Both the position numbers and the translations under genes were made by a program. From positions 10,257,501 to 10,321,500 of the forward strand of contig NC_085120.1 in NCBI RefSeq assembly GCF_030269925.1: 64,000 bases of DNA, written 5' to 3'. The notes below the pieces were generated by a model, which saw nothing but the letters and a program-made list of their open reading frames with translations, made no database searches and was not told the origin of the DNA. The DNA is from Bombyx mori (Eukaryota; Arthropoda; Insecta; Lepidoptera; Bombycidae). This document shows, piece by piece, positions 45,276 to 55,605 of the stretch. Positions within the stretch are counted from its first letter, which is position 1, and each line of letters starts with the position of its first letter.

Positions 45276-45337
45276 ATTTGAATCACTCTCAAGCGAAAGT
45301 GATTCAAATGGTGCGGCGCACCTTCCTTGGGGTGCGC
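45276..45337. repeat. two adjacent hairpins
   Basis: ATTTGAATCACT (45276-45287) pairs perfectly with AGTGATTCAAAT (45298-45309). GCGCACC (45316-45322) pairs with GGTGCGC (45331-45337). Confidence 0.8.
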
Positions 45338-46653
45338 TGCGGTAGTATGTTACGGACTTTAGAGTCAGCAAAACAATTAAAATAGATTGTTATAGTCTAA
45401 GAAAAACACGTACTCAAAATACGATAACATTTAGCATGCTAGTAATGGGCTGATGGCTTTGAACTACGCCATATCTTTATGTTTTGCGACAAACGACAAC
45501 TTTATAAAATCAGTGTAGCAACTTTTAAAAATCATCATATCGTTTACTTGGCAAATTCGAAGGACGAACTTGTCTTAGATTTCACCCATCTAAATCATAT
45601 CATATTTGCACATAACAATATACCTACTTACTTCCCATTAAAGTATAAATTCTACAAATAAATAATACTCAACAATATTTAAAATAAAATGAGCCAAGAA
45701 CGTTTATCGATAAAACCTGATAACATTGAAATCTTTTGTACAGCACTAAAGCCGCCATGTTTTGTGGCCAGATGACGTCACAGTGGCACGAAATTTTGGT
45801 TGACGTTTCATTTCCATAGGTTTCCTACTTCATTGAGTAAACAACACTGTATACACTATCCGAGCTCAGTGTAGCGAGAGATGGCTTAACGCCGGATCGA
45901 GTGGGAGAGAATCGCACAGTCTATTGCGCATGGCGACGCGTCGCCACGGCATGCGTCGCCACGCCAGAAATCGGTATTACGTGCGTCTATATCAAAAAAA
46001 ATCTGTTAATTTTGTGATTTATTAAACCTTGCTTAATGAATTATTTTCGTGAAGATAAGACTTTTCCTATACGATCCGTGTCGCGGTGCTACGAAACATG
46101 CGTTTGAATGATATCCATAATTTATGAATCTTTTCAAGTTTGTACGTACGAAGTTATATTTTAAGCTGAACGAGCTTTTAAAACAAGTTTCATTTTATTT
46201 CCAGTAATACCTTACAAACACACAACTTAAAATTATGAACTCGCCAAACCTTTCAGTTTATTAGCGAGAGGCGACTATATTTTCACTGAAAATGTTCTTT
46301 CAAACACTTACAAATTAAAATTGTATAAAGAAGAAAAAAAAAAAAAGATTTGATTTTAATAAACTTATTTTTCGTAAAAAAAAGAAATATTAAAACTGTG
46401 TGTCTTTATAAAAACTGATAAATATTTTTGTTACCACGTATCAGCCGAATATTATGTTTGCTCCAATATTTGTTCAACGGAATACAATACAAAAGGATTC
46501 GTGGAAAGATTACGAACGCTGTACATTTTTTTGGTTTTGTTAAGACTTATTTATATTGGGGATTTACAGCAAGCATTACGTTTAGTTGAATTGGGATCTA
46601 TTTTTTAAAGTCATCTTTAATTCGTTTTACTTAAGATACAAAATCTATATCGA
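45338..46653. other. non-coding; CRE-like site and GC-rich patch
   Basis: TGACGTCA, a perfect CRE palindrome, is at 45773-45780. A GC-rich patch at 45895-45965 holds GGCGACGCGTCGCC. No gene is attached that I can see. The 60-aa ORF 45479-45661 is unrecognised. Confidence 0.4.
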
Positions 46654-46914
46654 GGGGTGAAAGATCATTTGGTTTAAGCAACATTTTTGTAACTTTACAA
46701 GGAGAGCCATTTGAAGTTTGAAATTTGAAAAAAAAAACCCATTATAAATAAATAAAAACTTCTTCATCAATTTTAATGGGACAAACTTAATTGAAGTTCA
46801 ATTAAAAACATCTAATTGTTGATACTAATAGTAAATAAAACGGAACTTTTAATTGCAAAGATAAATGTCGCGTATTAGGAGATATGTCGCTTAAACCAAA
46901 TAGTCTTTCGCCCC
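46654..46914. mobile_element. MITE with 26-bp TIRs, copy 1
   Basis: The left end is GGGGTGAAAGATCATTTGGT then TTAAGC. The right end reverse complemented is GGGGCGAAAGACTATTTGGT then TTAAGC. The interior is non-coding. A second copy in opposite orientation is at 60764-61050. Confidence 0.8.
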
Positions 46915-47279
46915 TAATTAATTTCTTGCTTACTGCTGTGAACCCCGACAATAAAATTATTCTAGGTTTTTCGCAAGCAGCATTGGGTTCTGGCTTAAAT
47001 AACGCAGCCTCTGCTACGATAAAATTTATACCTATACTTTATGATTCAAAACTGGGATGATGGGGAAAGTTACTAAAAAAACGCCAAACGATGAGTCAAT
47101 CATCCCATCAATCCGTATTTAGAAAAAAAAAAGCAATATAATTATCGACACTTAAAATTTTGATTTATTTAATAATTGTTTTCTTTTTACAGGTAAGTAC
47201 GTCACATCGCCTAATTGTAAACTGTAAGTAAAATAACGAAAACACACTACGCACTTAAATGAATTTTACAATTATAAAT

Positions 47280-47537
47280 ATAAATAAATAAATATTTACT
47301 AACAATCACGCCACGTTAACTGGCCCCATACTAAGTTCGTGAAGAACTTGTGTTGTACCAGATAATGGAAATAAATGTAAGATTTTTATTATAGACATAC
47401 ATGTATTTAATATACATCCATAACCCTGGAAAAGACATTTTATATTTATCAAACAAATATCTTCCCTTGGCGGGATTCGAACCCGCGATCCCCTTGTGTA
47501 GTGACCATGTCACTTACCACTAAACCAGACGGCCGTT
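47280..47537 (-). repeat. tRNA-derived SINE, full length, second family
   Basis: On the minus strand a tRNA-like head reads GTCTGGTTTAGTGGTAAGTG (A-box) and GCGGGTTCGAATCCCGCC (T-arm with 5-bp stem and B-box). The acceptor stem does not pair, so it is not a tRNA gene. The body ends GGCCAGTTAACGTGGCGTGA, then TTGTTAGTAAATATTTATTT. A tail-only relative is at 28696-28795. Confidence 0.8.
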
Positions 47538-48008
47538 AAAAATCTGATTATAAATCTGAATCGGCAAGGGGCCACTCTTAGAAGAAGTCTAGTCAAGAAT
47601 CTTGAGTGAAAAGACTTAGTTTCATTCGACAAATGTTGATCAAGTCATTTATTATTATTAATGAATTTTTACTTACGCGAAATTTTCTGGGTCCAAGGCG
47701 GACTAGTTATCCGGCCACTTGCCGTTGAGTGGTTACCGGAGCTCATAGACATCACAACGCGCTTGTCAACTTTGAGACGTGAAATAATGACCAGACATAC
47801 ACAATATACCATGTGCTCTTCAAACCGTAATGCATTAATGCTTCGTGGAAGAAATAGGTGAGTTAGTGACAATTTTTAGTTTAAATTTGCTATCTTAACT
47901 AACATCAGGTGATCGGTGCCATCTACCAATATAGAAATACACGGAATGACACATACCAATTTGTTCTTAAATAGTTTTCTTACTGTGTAGTTGTTGTTTA
48001 TTATGTGT
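47538..48008. other. non-coding; old BMC1 copy (minus) at 47693-47872
   Basis: GAGTGGTTACCGGAGCTCAT, AGACATCACAACGCGC, AACCGTAATGCATTAATGCT and AGAAATAGGTGAGTTAG follow minus-strand BMC1 order. The two opposing 66- and 67-aa ORFs are readings of it. Confidence 0.55.
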
Positions 48009-48272
48009 ATATCGACGCTTGAAAGGCAAACGTGACTAAGCGACGATGCGTGAACTTTACAGTAGACTAATTTAAAGTTGAAATACCTGAAAATAAAATT
48101 TATTTTAACGAATCTAGCTGTAGTAGAATCTAGCTAGTAGCTGTCGGATTGAAATGATTTTAATAGACCTAGAAATATATTTTTTTTGCGCATCGAATAT
48201 CGTTATTGCCTATTATTTATGTACAAAGCAGTTATTGTCGCTTAGTCACGTTTGCCCTTTAAGCGTCGATAT
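48009..48272. mobile_element. MITE with 36-bp TIRs (264 bp)
   Basis: The left arm is ATATCGACGCTTGAAAGGCA then AACGTGACTAAGCGAC. The right arm reverse complemented is ATATCGACGCTTAAAGGGCA then AACGTGACTAAGCGAC, with 2 differences in 36. The interior is AT-rich and non-coding. Confidence 0.85.
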
Positions 48273-48692
48273 GTAATCGTTAGATCTCACTCGACCGGAA
48301 CTTCAGACAGAATCTTTATAAATTTATACACGTCGTCGCGTTATAAAACAAACAAAAATCTGTTCGCAGATTTACAAGCTCTAAGGCTCTTATCGGGCTT
48401 TCGATTATCTGTTAATTAAATTTCGAAATTAAGTAAATACTGAAATATTCGAGAACATTCTTCCGTTATTGTTCGAAGGCGGAGTTCGTTCGTGAACCGA
48501 AGTTTTTCGGATTTGTTTTGTTTACCCGAAGCAAAAATAAGTTTGTTTAAGTAGAATGAGTTGATTCGGGGCGCATGTTTGGAACACCAAAAGTTTTATT
48601 AAAACTCTCTTTTGTTTAACTTCTTATTGGCTTTCGTCCTGTAGATAAAGCGCCGGCCAATCAAGAAAATTAACGAAACGTTATAATATATT
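48273..48692. other. non-coding, no gene seen
   Basis: Unique sequence with nothing recognised. Confidence 0.4.
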
Positions 48693-49130
48693 GAAGTCGT
48701 CGTGGCCTAAAGGATAAGACGTCCGGTGCATTCGTGTTGAGCGATGCAACGGTGTTCGAATCCCGCAGGTGGGTACCAATTTTTCTAATGAAATACGTAC
48801 TCAACAAATGCTCACGATTGACTTCCACGGTGAAGGAATAACATCGTGTAATAAAAATCAAACCCAGAAAATTATAATTTGCGTAATTACTGGTGGCAGG
48901 ACCTCTTGTGCGTCCGCACGGGTAGGTCCTGCCTATTTCTGCCGTGAAGCAGTAATGCTTTTCGGTTTGAAGGGTGGGTCAGCCGTTGCAACTATACTGA
49001 GACCTTAGAACTCATATCTCAAGGTGTGTGGCGGCATTTACGTTATAGATGTCTATGGGTTCCGGTAACCACTTAATATCATGTGGGCTGTGAGCTCGTC
49101 CACACATCTAGGCAATAAAAAAAATAAAAA
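48693..49130 (+). repeat. full-length chimeric SINE: tRNA-like head plus BMC1-type tail
   Basis: The head has GAAGTCGTCGTGGCCTAAAG (A-box TGGCCTAAAGGA at 48703-48714) and GTTCGAATCCC (B-box at 48754-48764), which together form an internal RNA polymerase III promoter. After a linker with TTCCACGGTGAAGGAATAAC, the sequence enters the BMC1 unit at ACTGGTGGCAGGACCTCTTG (48891) and ends in an A-rich tail. This copy shows that the short BMC1 pieces elsewhere correspond to the 3' module of a longer SINE. The ORFs over it are shadows. Confidence 0.85.
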
Positions 49131-49504
49131 AATTTAGTTTGCCTAGTTCTACGTGACGAAATTAATAACTTCTCGGGACACTCGAGCTTTATACGGTGAA
49201 AAAAAAGCCAAACCTATTAAAATCTTTATAAGAAAACCGGTACCCAAATCCTGTGTTATGAAAAGTAAATGGAATGTTCGCTACAACGGCAAATAAATAA
49301 ATCCACACTCCGATATATTGGAGACAGGTAAAGCATAAAGGTCCTGCCCTCCTGGGGAGCTAACACTGGCAGGTACCTTGAAGGGACTTAGTCGTTGTGG
49401 TCCAAACTAAAAGAGAATGGTAATAATGACTAACCTTGGTTACAGACAAAGGTTGTCTCAAGAACTTACAACAAATTATGAAACAAATGATTTTCAACAA
49501 ATTA
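49131..49504. other. non-coding, no gene seen
   Basis: Unique sequence with nothing recognised. Confidence 0.4.
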
Positions 49505-49811
49505 TCTATATATATAAAAGAAAGTCGTGTTAGTTACACTATTTATAACTCAAGAACGGCTGAACGGATTTGGCTGAAAATTGGTGAGGAGGTAGCTTAG
49601 AACCAGGAAAAGGACATATGATACTTTTTATCACGTTCCCATAAAACATAAAACGTGGCATAACAAAACGCAACTGATATGGAATAAAAAAACGCAACTG
49701 ACAGCTAAACGTAATGTAGTCTATGGTTAATTATAGTAGAATTTTGAAGTTGACCGGTTGATGTGTTTGAAACAAACCGTGTGGCGGAACAAAGTTCGCT
49801 GGGTCCACTAG
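49505..49811 (+). mobile_element. non-autonomous Helitron, fourth family
   Basis: Starts TCTATATATATAAAAGAAAG, with CTCAAGAACGGCTGAACGGA as in other lepidopteran Helitrons. It ends GGTCCACTAG preceded by a GCGGAAC-aaa-GTTCGC hairpin. A and T flanks are present. Confidence 0.85.
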
Positions 49812-49920
49812 TAAATTATAAAATTTTGATGTTTTAATTTATATACGAAATGTTTGCACGAATGTTATCATAAATATTATCATGTTAAAGCAACTAAAAC
49901 GAGTTCGATACTTCTACATA

Positions 49921-50165
49921 TTTATTCGGGCCGGGGAAAATCCTAACGGAATCCGTGCGCTGGGGGCCCGTACGCGAGATGGTGGACCCATCGAAGTTGA
50001 ACATCACCTTCCAGAACTCGATGTCGAGCATTGGCAAGTCCAGTGCAAATTGCGCGATGACGCATCAGGATGCGAGCGTACGCTCCACCATGTATTCATC
50101 AACGCAGTTACAATTCCCGCAGCAGCTATGAGACATCATATCAGAAATCACAATTTAAACATGAT
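49921..50165 (+). pseudogene. coding-like segment of unknown family between two Helitron ends
   Basis: Part of a 138-codon plus frame beginning at 49882. From about 49930 the protein is GC-rich and balanced (GENPNGIRALGARTRDGG, then HHLPELDVEHWQVQCKLRDD and SGCERTLHHVFINAVTIP, ending MRHHIRNHNLN). It is unlike the AT-rich background and looks like a genuine protein piece. The Cys and His spacing hints at a metal-binding or disulphide domain, but I recognise no family. The first 13 codons are AT-rich and the last 45 or so are a reading of the Helitron that begins at 50176, so the true segment is about 80 codons. No clear AG acceptor or GT donor frames it. It may be a captured gene fragment, an old exon or part of an unrecognised transposon. 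Confidence 0.45.
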
Positions 50166-50175
50166 CAATCTTCTA

Positions 50176-50417
50176 TCTATATATATAAAAATGAATTGCT
50201 GTTCGTTAGTCTCGCTAAAACTCGAGAACGGCTGGACCGATTTGGCTAATTTTGGTCTTGAATTATTTGTGGATGTCCAGAGAAGATTTAAAAGGTAAAT
50301 GAATATGAAAATGCTCGGAATTAAATAAAAATAACAATTTTTGTTTTTCCTTCCATGTGTCCCCCGTCCGACGTCGTCCTTTTGTTTGTTCTAAGTTTAT
50401 TTTATACAAAAGTTTAG
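50176..50417 (+). mobile_element. Helitron 5' part (family of 24667), 3' end missing
   Basis: TCTATATATATAAAAATGAA to TTTATTTTATACAAAAGTTT matches 24667-24957 closely, but the sequence then leaves the family before the CTAG end. Either it was truncated, or it continues into unrelated internal DNA as Helitrons that carry extra sequence do. Confidence 0.8.
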
Positions 50418-50439
50418 AGATATAAAGCAGAAACCGCTT

Positions 50440-50766
50440 CCTCTCATAAATCGAACCGTAAAAACAATTTAAGCAGAAAGTTAATGTCCCTTCCAATAGT
50501 ACAGACGGCTGAATCTGCTTCATCCATGAGTATTCACGCATTGAACGTGGCTTACTCACGGCTAAGGAGCTTACATTAAACCCCTGTGAAATTGATGAGA
50601 AGACGTAAAAGCACTTTCGGGACAGTCGAAATGAGAACTTCAAAGGAAAAATCGCTACTACGATCCCGCAGCTAACTAAACAGTATATTTTGATAATTAA
50701 ATCGACCGTAGTAATAGCAAGATCATGTATTGCGCATCGCAAATATGGATTTTTATCAAACATTAA
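50440..50766 (+). pseudogene. possible decayed coding fragment
   Basis: One plus frame is open except for two stops over about 105 codons, with protein-like content: ICFIHEYSRIERGLLTAKEL, then TLNPCEIDEK, a stop, and KHFRDSRNENFKGKIATTIP. I recognise no family. The minus strand has an uninterrupted 166-codon frame (50263-50763) that is hydrophobic, ends in Helitron sequence and is more likely a shadow. The block lies directly after a Helitron 5' end. Confidence 0.3.
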
Positions 50767-50805
50767 AGCAATAATGTAAATACTATTTAATTTTTTAAAT
50801 TTTTT

Positions 50806-51048
50806 ACTGGTGGTAGGACCTCTTGTGAGTCCGCGCAGGTAGGTACCACCACCCTGCCTATTTCTGCCGTGTAGTAGTAATGCGTTTCGGTTTGAAGGGT
50901 GGGGCAGCCGTTATAGCTATACTGAGACCTTAGAACTTATCTCAAGGTGGGTGGCGCATTTACGTTATAGATGTCTATGGGCTCCAGTAACCAATTAACA
51001 TCAGGTGGGCTGTTAGCTCGTCCACCCATCTAAGCAATAAAAAAATGG
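50806..51048 (+). repeat. BMC1-type short retroposon
   Basis: From ACTGGTGGTAGGACCTCTTG to AAGCAATAAAAAAATG. Confidence 0.9.
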
Positions 51049-51077
51049 GTAATCTTTTACGAAAATATGAAAATCTA

Positions 51078-51184
51078 AAGGTCTCAGTATAGCTACAACG
51101 GCTGCCCCACCCGTCAAACCGAAACGCATTACTGCTTCACGGCAGAAATAGGCAGGGTGGTGGTACCTCTACCCGTGCGGACTG
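51078..51184 (-). repeat. BMC1-type 5' half
   Basis: Minus-strand piece from GGTCTCAGTATAGCTACAAC to TACCCGTGCGGACT. Confidence 0.85.
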
Positions 51185-51216
51185 TATTCGCGGATATGTT
51201 CTATTGATCTTTAATT

Positions 51217-51382
51217 TTTTTTTTTTTTATTACTTAAATGGGTGGACGAGCTCACGGCCCACCTGTTGTTAAGTGGTTACTGGAGCCCATAGACATCTAC
51301 AACGTAAATGCGCCACCCACCTTGAGATATAAGTTGTAAGGTCTCAGTATAGTTACAACGGCTGCCCCACCCTTCAAACCGT
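51217..51382 (-). repeat. BMC1-type 3' part
   Basis: Minus-strand piece from a T-run and TTACTTAAATGGGTGGACGA to CTGCCCCACCCTTCAAACCG. Together with the 51078 piece it faces the plus copy at 50806. Confidence 0.85.
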
Positions 51383-52575
51383 ACATAAAATCGTACATAA
51401 AAATAAATAAAACAAAGCGTAATTATTACTAACAAATAAGACACATTAAACCGATATACGCAAAACAAAAAAAAACCTCATTTTAAATAACAACGTCAAT
51501 ATTTTAATGAATAACGAAGCATAAAATTCAGCAATACCAATCTCTGTTTCGGCTCGAGCTTTAAATTAACGCAACGCCGATACACGTCCTAATAAATTAC
51601 AAGTTTAAAACAACAGCAATTAATAATATTATAACGTTAACAATAAAACTAAAAGCTATTCACGATCGCTATCGTTATGGAACTTCTGTAATTACACCCG
51701 AACCCTCATTCCTTCCTTATATTAATATATACTCGATGATCTGCAAACAAAAACCTTTTTATTGATTTATATTAGCACTGAATCCACGGTCTTATCCGGT
51801 TCACTGGTCTAACTGAGCTTCTGAGTCACTAGTAACAAGTATAATAGTTACAGCGTCTCGTGATTACATGTTTTCATTGGTTTGATGGGAAAACGACGCA
51901 CCTCGTACTAAGTGGAATCGGAGTCCATGGACATCAACAACTTATAGGCCTCGAATCACTTTGAGAAATTACTTCTAAATGTCAGTTATATACTTCAGAA
52001 TTTTTTGTTTCATTTAAATAAAACACGTGGGGCATTCGGGGACTGCCGCGGTAAAGCTATTGCATAGCATTTTTTTATCAACTTATGCAATTGTAATTAG
52101 ACGATAATAATTTAATATTAAAACAATAATAAAATGATATCACGCTATATTTATAAACATTAACTGTCCCCTTCACACTTATGAGCTAGACCCGCGCAAG
52201 AGAGAGATGTGCAGACTTTTCATGATGCGGATGCAGTGCGACGTCACGCCGCGCGCTTATTCACAAACACTACCTACACAAGCGTAACGTGTGAATGTGT
52301 TGAACGCGAGCTATATGGTAGGCGGAGTGGGGGATCTTAGGTTTTATTTTCGTTATGGAATTTCTTGATTCGGTCGCCGCGTTCAAAGCCCGCGATAAAA
52401 GCTACAATGCAATAGATTAAAAAATGACAGTAAAAAAGTTTTAATTATGTCTGCGACTCCTATACTATTTTTACCACTTGCTCATTATTGGTAACTTTTA
52501 CTAATGAACTACGGTTCGATGGAATGGCACTAAAAGTTTTGTCCAATGTAACAGCGACAGTCGATTAAAAAAAAC
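51383..52575. other. non-coding; old BMC1 scrap at 51870-51970
   Basis: TTTGATGGGAAAACGACGCA, CCTCGTACTAAGTGGAATCG and GAGTCCATGGACATCAACAA resemble a minus-strand BMC1 tail. 52190-52330 is GC-richer. No gene. Confidence 0.4.
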
Positions 52576-52750
52576 CTACTGAATTTACTCGTCGGATCTT
52601 CTCAGTGAATCGCGATGTCTATAAGGCTAGTGTTAAAAAAATATCCAGGTTAAGTCTGTCAGGTCATCTACGTGTTCGATGAACTATACTATTATAACTA
52701 TACTCTATAACCCCTCGAGGTAACTAGGATGAATAGGCAAAAAAAAAAAC
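52576..52750 (+). repeat. Bm1-type SINE, degraded
   Basis: CTACTGAATTTACTCGTCGG, ATCTTCTCAGTGAATCGCG, then a jump to GCTAGTGTTA and a GGATGAATAGGCAAAAAAAA end. Confidence 0.6.
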
Positions 52751-52812
52751 GAAATAATCGCACACCATAACATTGCTTACAAATTCGACGCTTTCAATAC
52801 ATTTTCAGACTT

Positions 52813-53080
52813 CTTTTTTTCCTACCTAGGCTGATAGCCTTGAGAGGCTATTTCAGCTTCACCCTAACGTGTGTAGGTGAGCTCACGGTGCTCAAACCGG
52901 AGTGTTGCTAACACTGACCCTAGCCAGAGTAGTGCTTCGCAGAATCTACCACCGGATCAGAAACGCGACTGCGAAGATTCAGCGAGAAACTCAGTGGGCT
53001 GTCTGTGTCTATGGGTTAATTCGCTCGTCGAGCCCTTCGTCGCAAGCGACGGGTTCGACGAGGACGGTAACCGGATTTTC
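52813..53080 (-). repeat. Bm1-type SINE, intermediate form
   Basis: T-run, CTGATAGCCTTGAGAGGCTA, GCTTCGCAGAATCTACCACC, GAAACTCAGTGGGCTGTCTG, then CTCGTCGAGCCCTTCGTCGC and GACGGGTTCGACGAGGACGG. The two plus ORFs (70 and 71 aa) are readings of it. Confidence 0.85.
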
Positions 53081-53630
53081 AGACAGTAAATTTAAACCTC
53101 TGCAAAAAATAGAATGAGATCGGCGGTAGTTATGTAGATTTCAAAATTATTATACTAAATTATTTTATTAATTTGAACTTTACAAATAGGACTAGACCTT
53201 CAATTAATATAAAATTTAATAAGTCGAAGCTAGAACTTCAATAAATTCTCCAACAACCAAGACTTTATTAGTTCTGATAGTGCAATATAAAATTTAATTA
53301 TCTCACAGCTGAAGTAATATCTGAGGTTGTATCAAAGAAAATAAAATGGGAACGTTTTAAATAAGGGCTCCACAAACTCGCCCTATTTTATAAAATCATC
53401 CCTAAAATGGTCACGTGTCAGTTGTATTTAGAGGAGCCGCTGTCAAGGGTTCTGTCCAAATTTGTTTTTGGAGCCTTCATCTCTATCGCACTCGCTAGTG
53501 TTTTGATAGGTGCGAGCGAGTAGGCTAGCAGACAGATTCCGTGAGGGGTCGGACGATGTAGATATTCTTCTCTCGAAATAGTTATTTTCTATTGTAAACG
53601 TAGTGTGGTGGGAGCATAGCTGTATTTTAA
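53081..53630. other. non-coding, no gene seen
   Basis: Unique AT-rich sequence with nothing recognised. Confidence 0.4.
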
Positions 53631-53947
53631 GCTTATACCTTTAAACGAGCAATTCTTGTATGTTAATATATAATATATAATCTGAATCTCGGAAACGGCT
53701 CCAACGATTTTCATAAAATTTAGTATACAGGGGATTTCGGGGGCTATAAATCGGTCTAGCTACGATTTATTTTCAGAAAATGTTGTTTTATTCGTGTTTT
53801 CAATAATCAACTTTATCGTTAATCAACTTTATACTCTTCTCGACATCTATTGGCGAATAATAATACTATTTTCCTTAATTGAGGGCAACTAACCACTTTA
53901 AAGACAAAACAAGATGGCGTTATCAAAAATAATTCTCTATCATCTAG
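53631..53947 (+). mobile_element. non-autonomous Helitron, fifth family, copy 1
   Basis: CTTATACCTTTAAACGAGCA, TCTCGGAAACGGCTCCAACG and TACAGGGGATTTCGGGGGCT to CATCTAG with host T. The initial TC has become GC. It is about 90% similar by eye to 57768-58074. Confidence 0.75.
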
Positions 53948-54654
53948 TAATACTTAACAGAAAAAAAGGTATACGATAAACCTATATTATGTCTATTTAT
54001 AAATATAAAAAAGCTCGTCTTTTCGTCCTAATCAGGAGTGGAGGTTAATAAAGCACAGAACTAATGAGTCAATGACGAACTGGATTAGTTATTCGGTTTG
54101 CCAAACCAACTCTCATAGAACATAAATTGTTATCTAAAACGCGCGCCAATAATGACAGTTCTAGATTCAAAATGGCCGACGATAAACGCTATTACACAAT
54201 TTAATTTGCGTCATTTAATCCAAACGGGGAGGGTTCGAAATTAAACGGAATAATTCATTTTGCAGAATGCACCGTAATTTCCCATTTGTCACTTTAAATC
54301 CGACGACAAAGGAAAAATGTTTTTGCGCGAAAGGAAAATGGACGGACGAAAAATGAAAAAAATGAAAATGGCCGCCATAAAGTATCCCCTACATTTATTT
54401 CGGTATAAAAAGATTTTAAAAAGGAACGCCGTGTGCTCCGTCGCCTATGTCATATGCTAATTTAATTTTTATCCAAGATGTTTTTCATTACCTTTTTACC
54501 TGCGTGTTAGATAATTATGCGCATTCATTCTCCCACAAAGCAGAGGAATACTCTTTTTACAAAAGACAACTTTCGCGATAAAATTAAATTTTAATTATTA
54601 TATTTGTGCATGCACCCTTCGTTTCCTTTCTTTGCGTATTTCGATATATCGTAA
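53948..54654. other. non-coding, no gene seen
   Basis: Unique sequence, including a run of ATGG-type short motifs at 54300-54375. Confidence 0.35.
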
Positions 54655-54815
54655 CTAACTTAGTTGATCTGTGGGTGGGCCCTAAAATCCTTGGGCCCGC
54701 GATCTGCTCTCAACACCTGCAGATCGTTGAGTCTCACATACCCCGCGCGCCCCCTAGGCGCGGGGACCTCGTAGGAGGTTCGGCCCCCGGCCCGAAAAAA
54801 AAAAAAAAAAAAAGG
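54655..54815 (+). mobile_element. retroposon 3' end, GC-rich, long A-tail
   Basis: Ends CGCGGGGACCTCGTAGGAGG, TTCGGCCCCCGGCCC, then about 19 A. It is the same family as 998-1228. The 71-aa plus ORF is a reading of it. Confidence 0.55.
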
Positions 54816-55279
54816 GCATAACGTTGACGAACACCACACTGTTATCTGTTTAAAGCTACAAAATGATGATTAAAAACTGATTAAAAAGAAATCCCTTTTA
54901 CGCAACTATAATTTTTTAACATCCCCTTTGTAGTCAATCGCGAATATTCACCTACAACAGCTACTGACCAACACCGTAATTCTGTAAGAGTAAATAGAAA
55001 AATTGCTTTATACATTTTAGTAGTTACGGAACCTAGCATTCATCCTACTAATAACATTACATAATATTCTAATAATATTATAAACGAGAGTTTTCTAATG
55101 GATAGATGTTCACGTTTACGCAAAAACTAACTGTATTTAACTAATAAGAAAGTTCATAATGTAATAGCTAACAAGTTAAGAGACAGGTGGCGCTCAAATA
55201 TTTAAAAGAAAATATTTTTTTAATACAAATAGCGCCAGTCACAGCAAAGTAAGAGGCTATTCCAACTACGCACAGTCAG
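54816..55279. other. non-coding, no gene seen
   Basis: AT-rich with nothing recognised. Confidence 0.4.
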
Positions 55280-55409
55280 ATCAGCTCACGGCCTCAACCT
55301 AAGAGAATTGCTAACACTGACCCTAGCAAGAGCAGTGCTTCGCTGAATCTACCATCGGATCGGAATCGCGATCCACTGAAAAGATCCGGCGAGAAACTAA
55401 GTGGGTTAG
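55280..55409 (-). repeat. Bm1-type SINE without poly-A end
   Basis: Starts at CAGCTCACGGCCTCAACC and ends AACTAAGTGGGTTAG. The 3' stem and A-tail are missing. Confidence 0.8.
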
Positions 55410-55605
55410 AGCTTGATCGAGTTTCACTAGTAGTTTAAAAACTATAATTTATTATTCACTTTATTAATTATTATGCGTGATCACGCTTATACAAATTTTA
55501 GGGAGAACAGCGGGTGCATTCCCCTTCGTAGTACCTACATCGTATTGATTGTAATACGATAACTCGGGTGCGCTCACACTGAGTGTATTTACATGCGGCG
55601 CCGAT

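Noticed and set aside
47460..47537. Possible tRNA gene on the minus strand
   Set aside because: The T-arm and B-box are good, but the acceptor ends do not pair, and the sequence continues into a SINE body with a second copy of the tail at 28696.
48693..48775. Possible tRNA gene on the plus strand
   Set aside because: A- and B-boxes are present, but the same head recurs in several diverged copies and leads into a BMC1-type tail, so it is a SINE.
50263..50763. 166-aa minus-strand ORF
   Set aside because: The start is unsupported, the composition is hydrophobic and its last third is the antisense of Helitron sequence. The plus-strand reading of the same DNA looks more protein-like.
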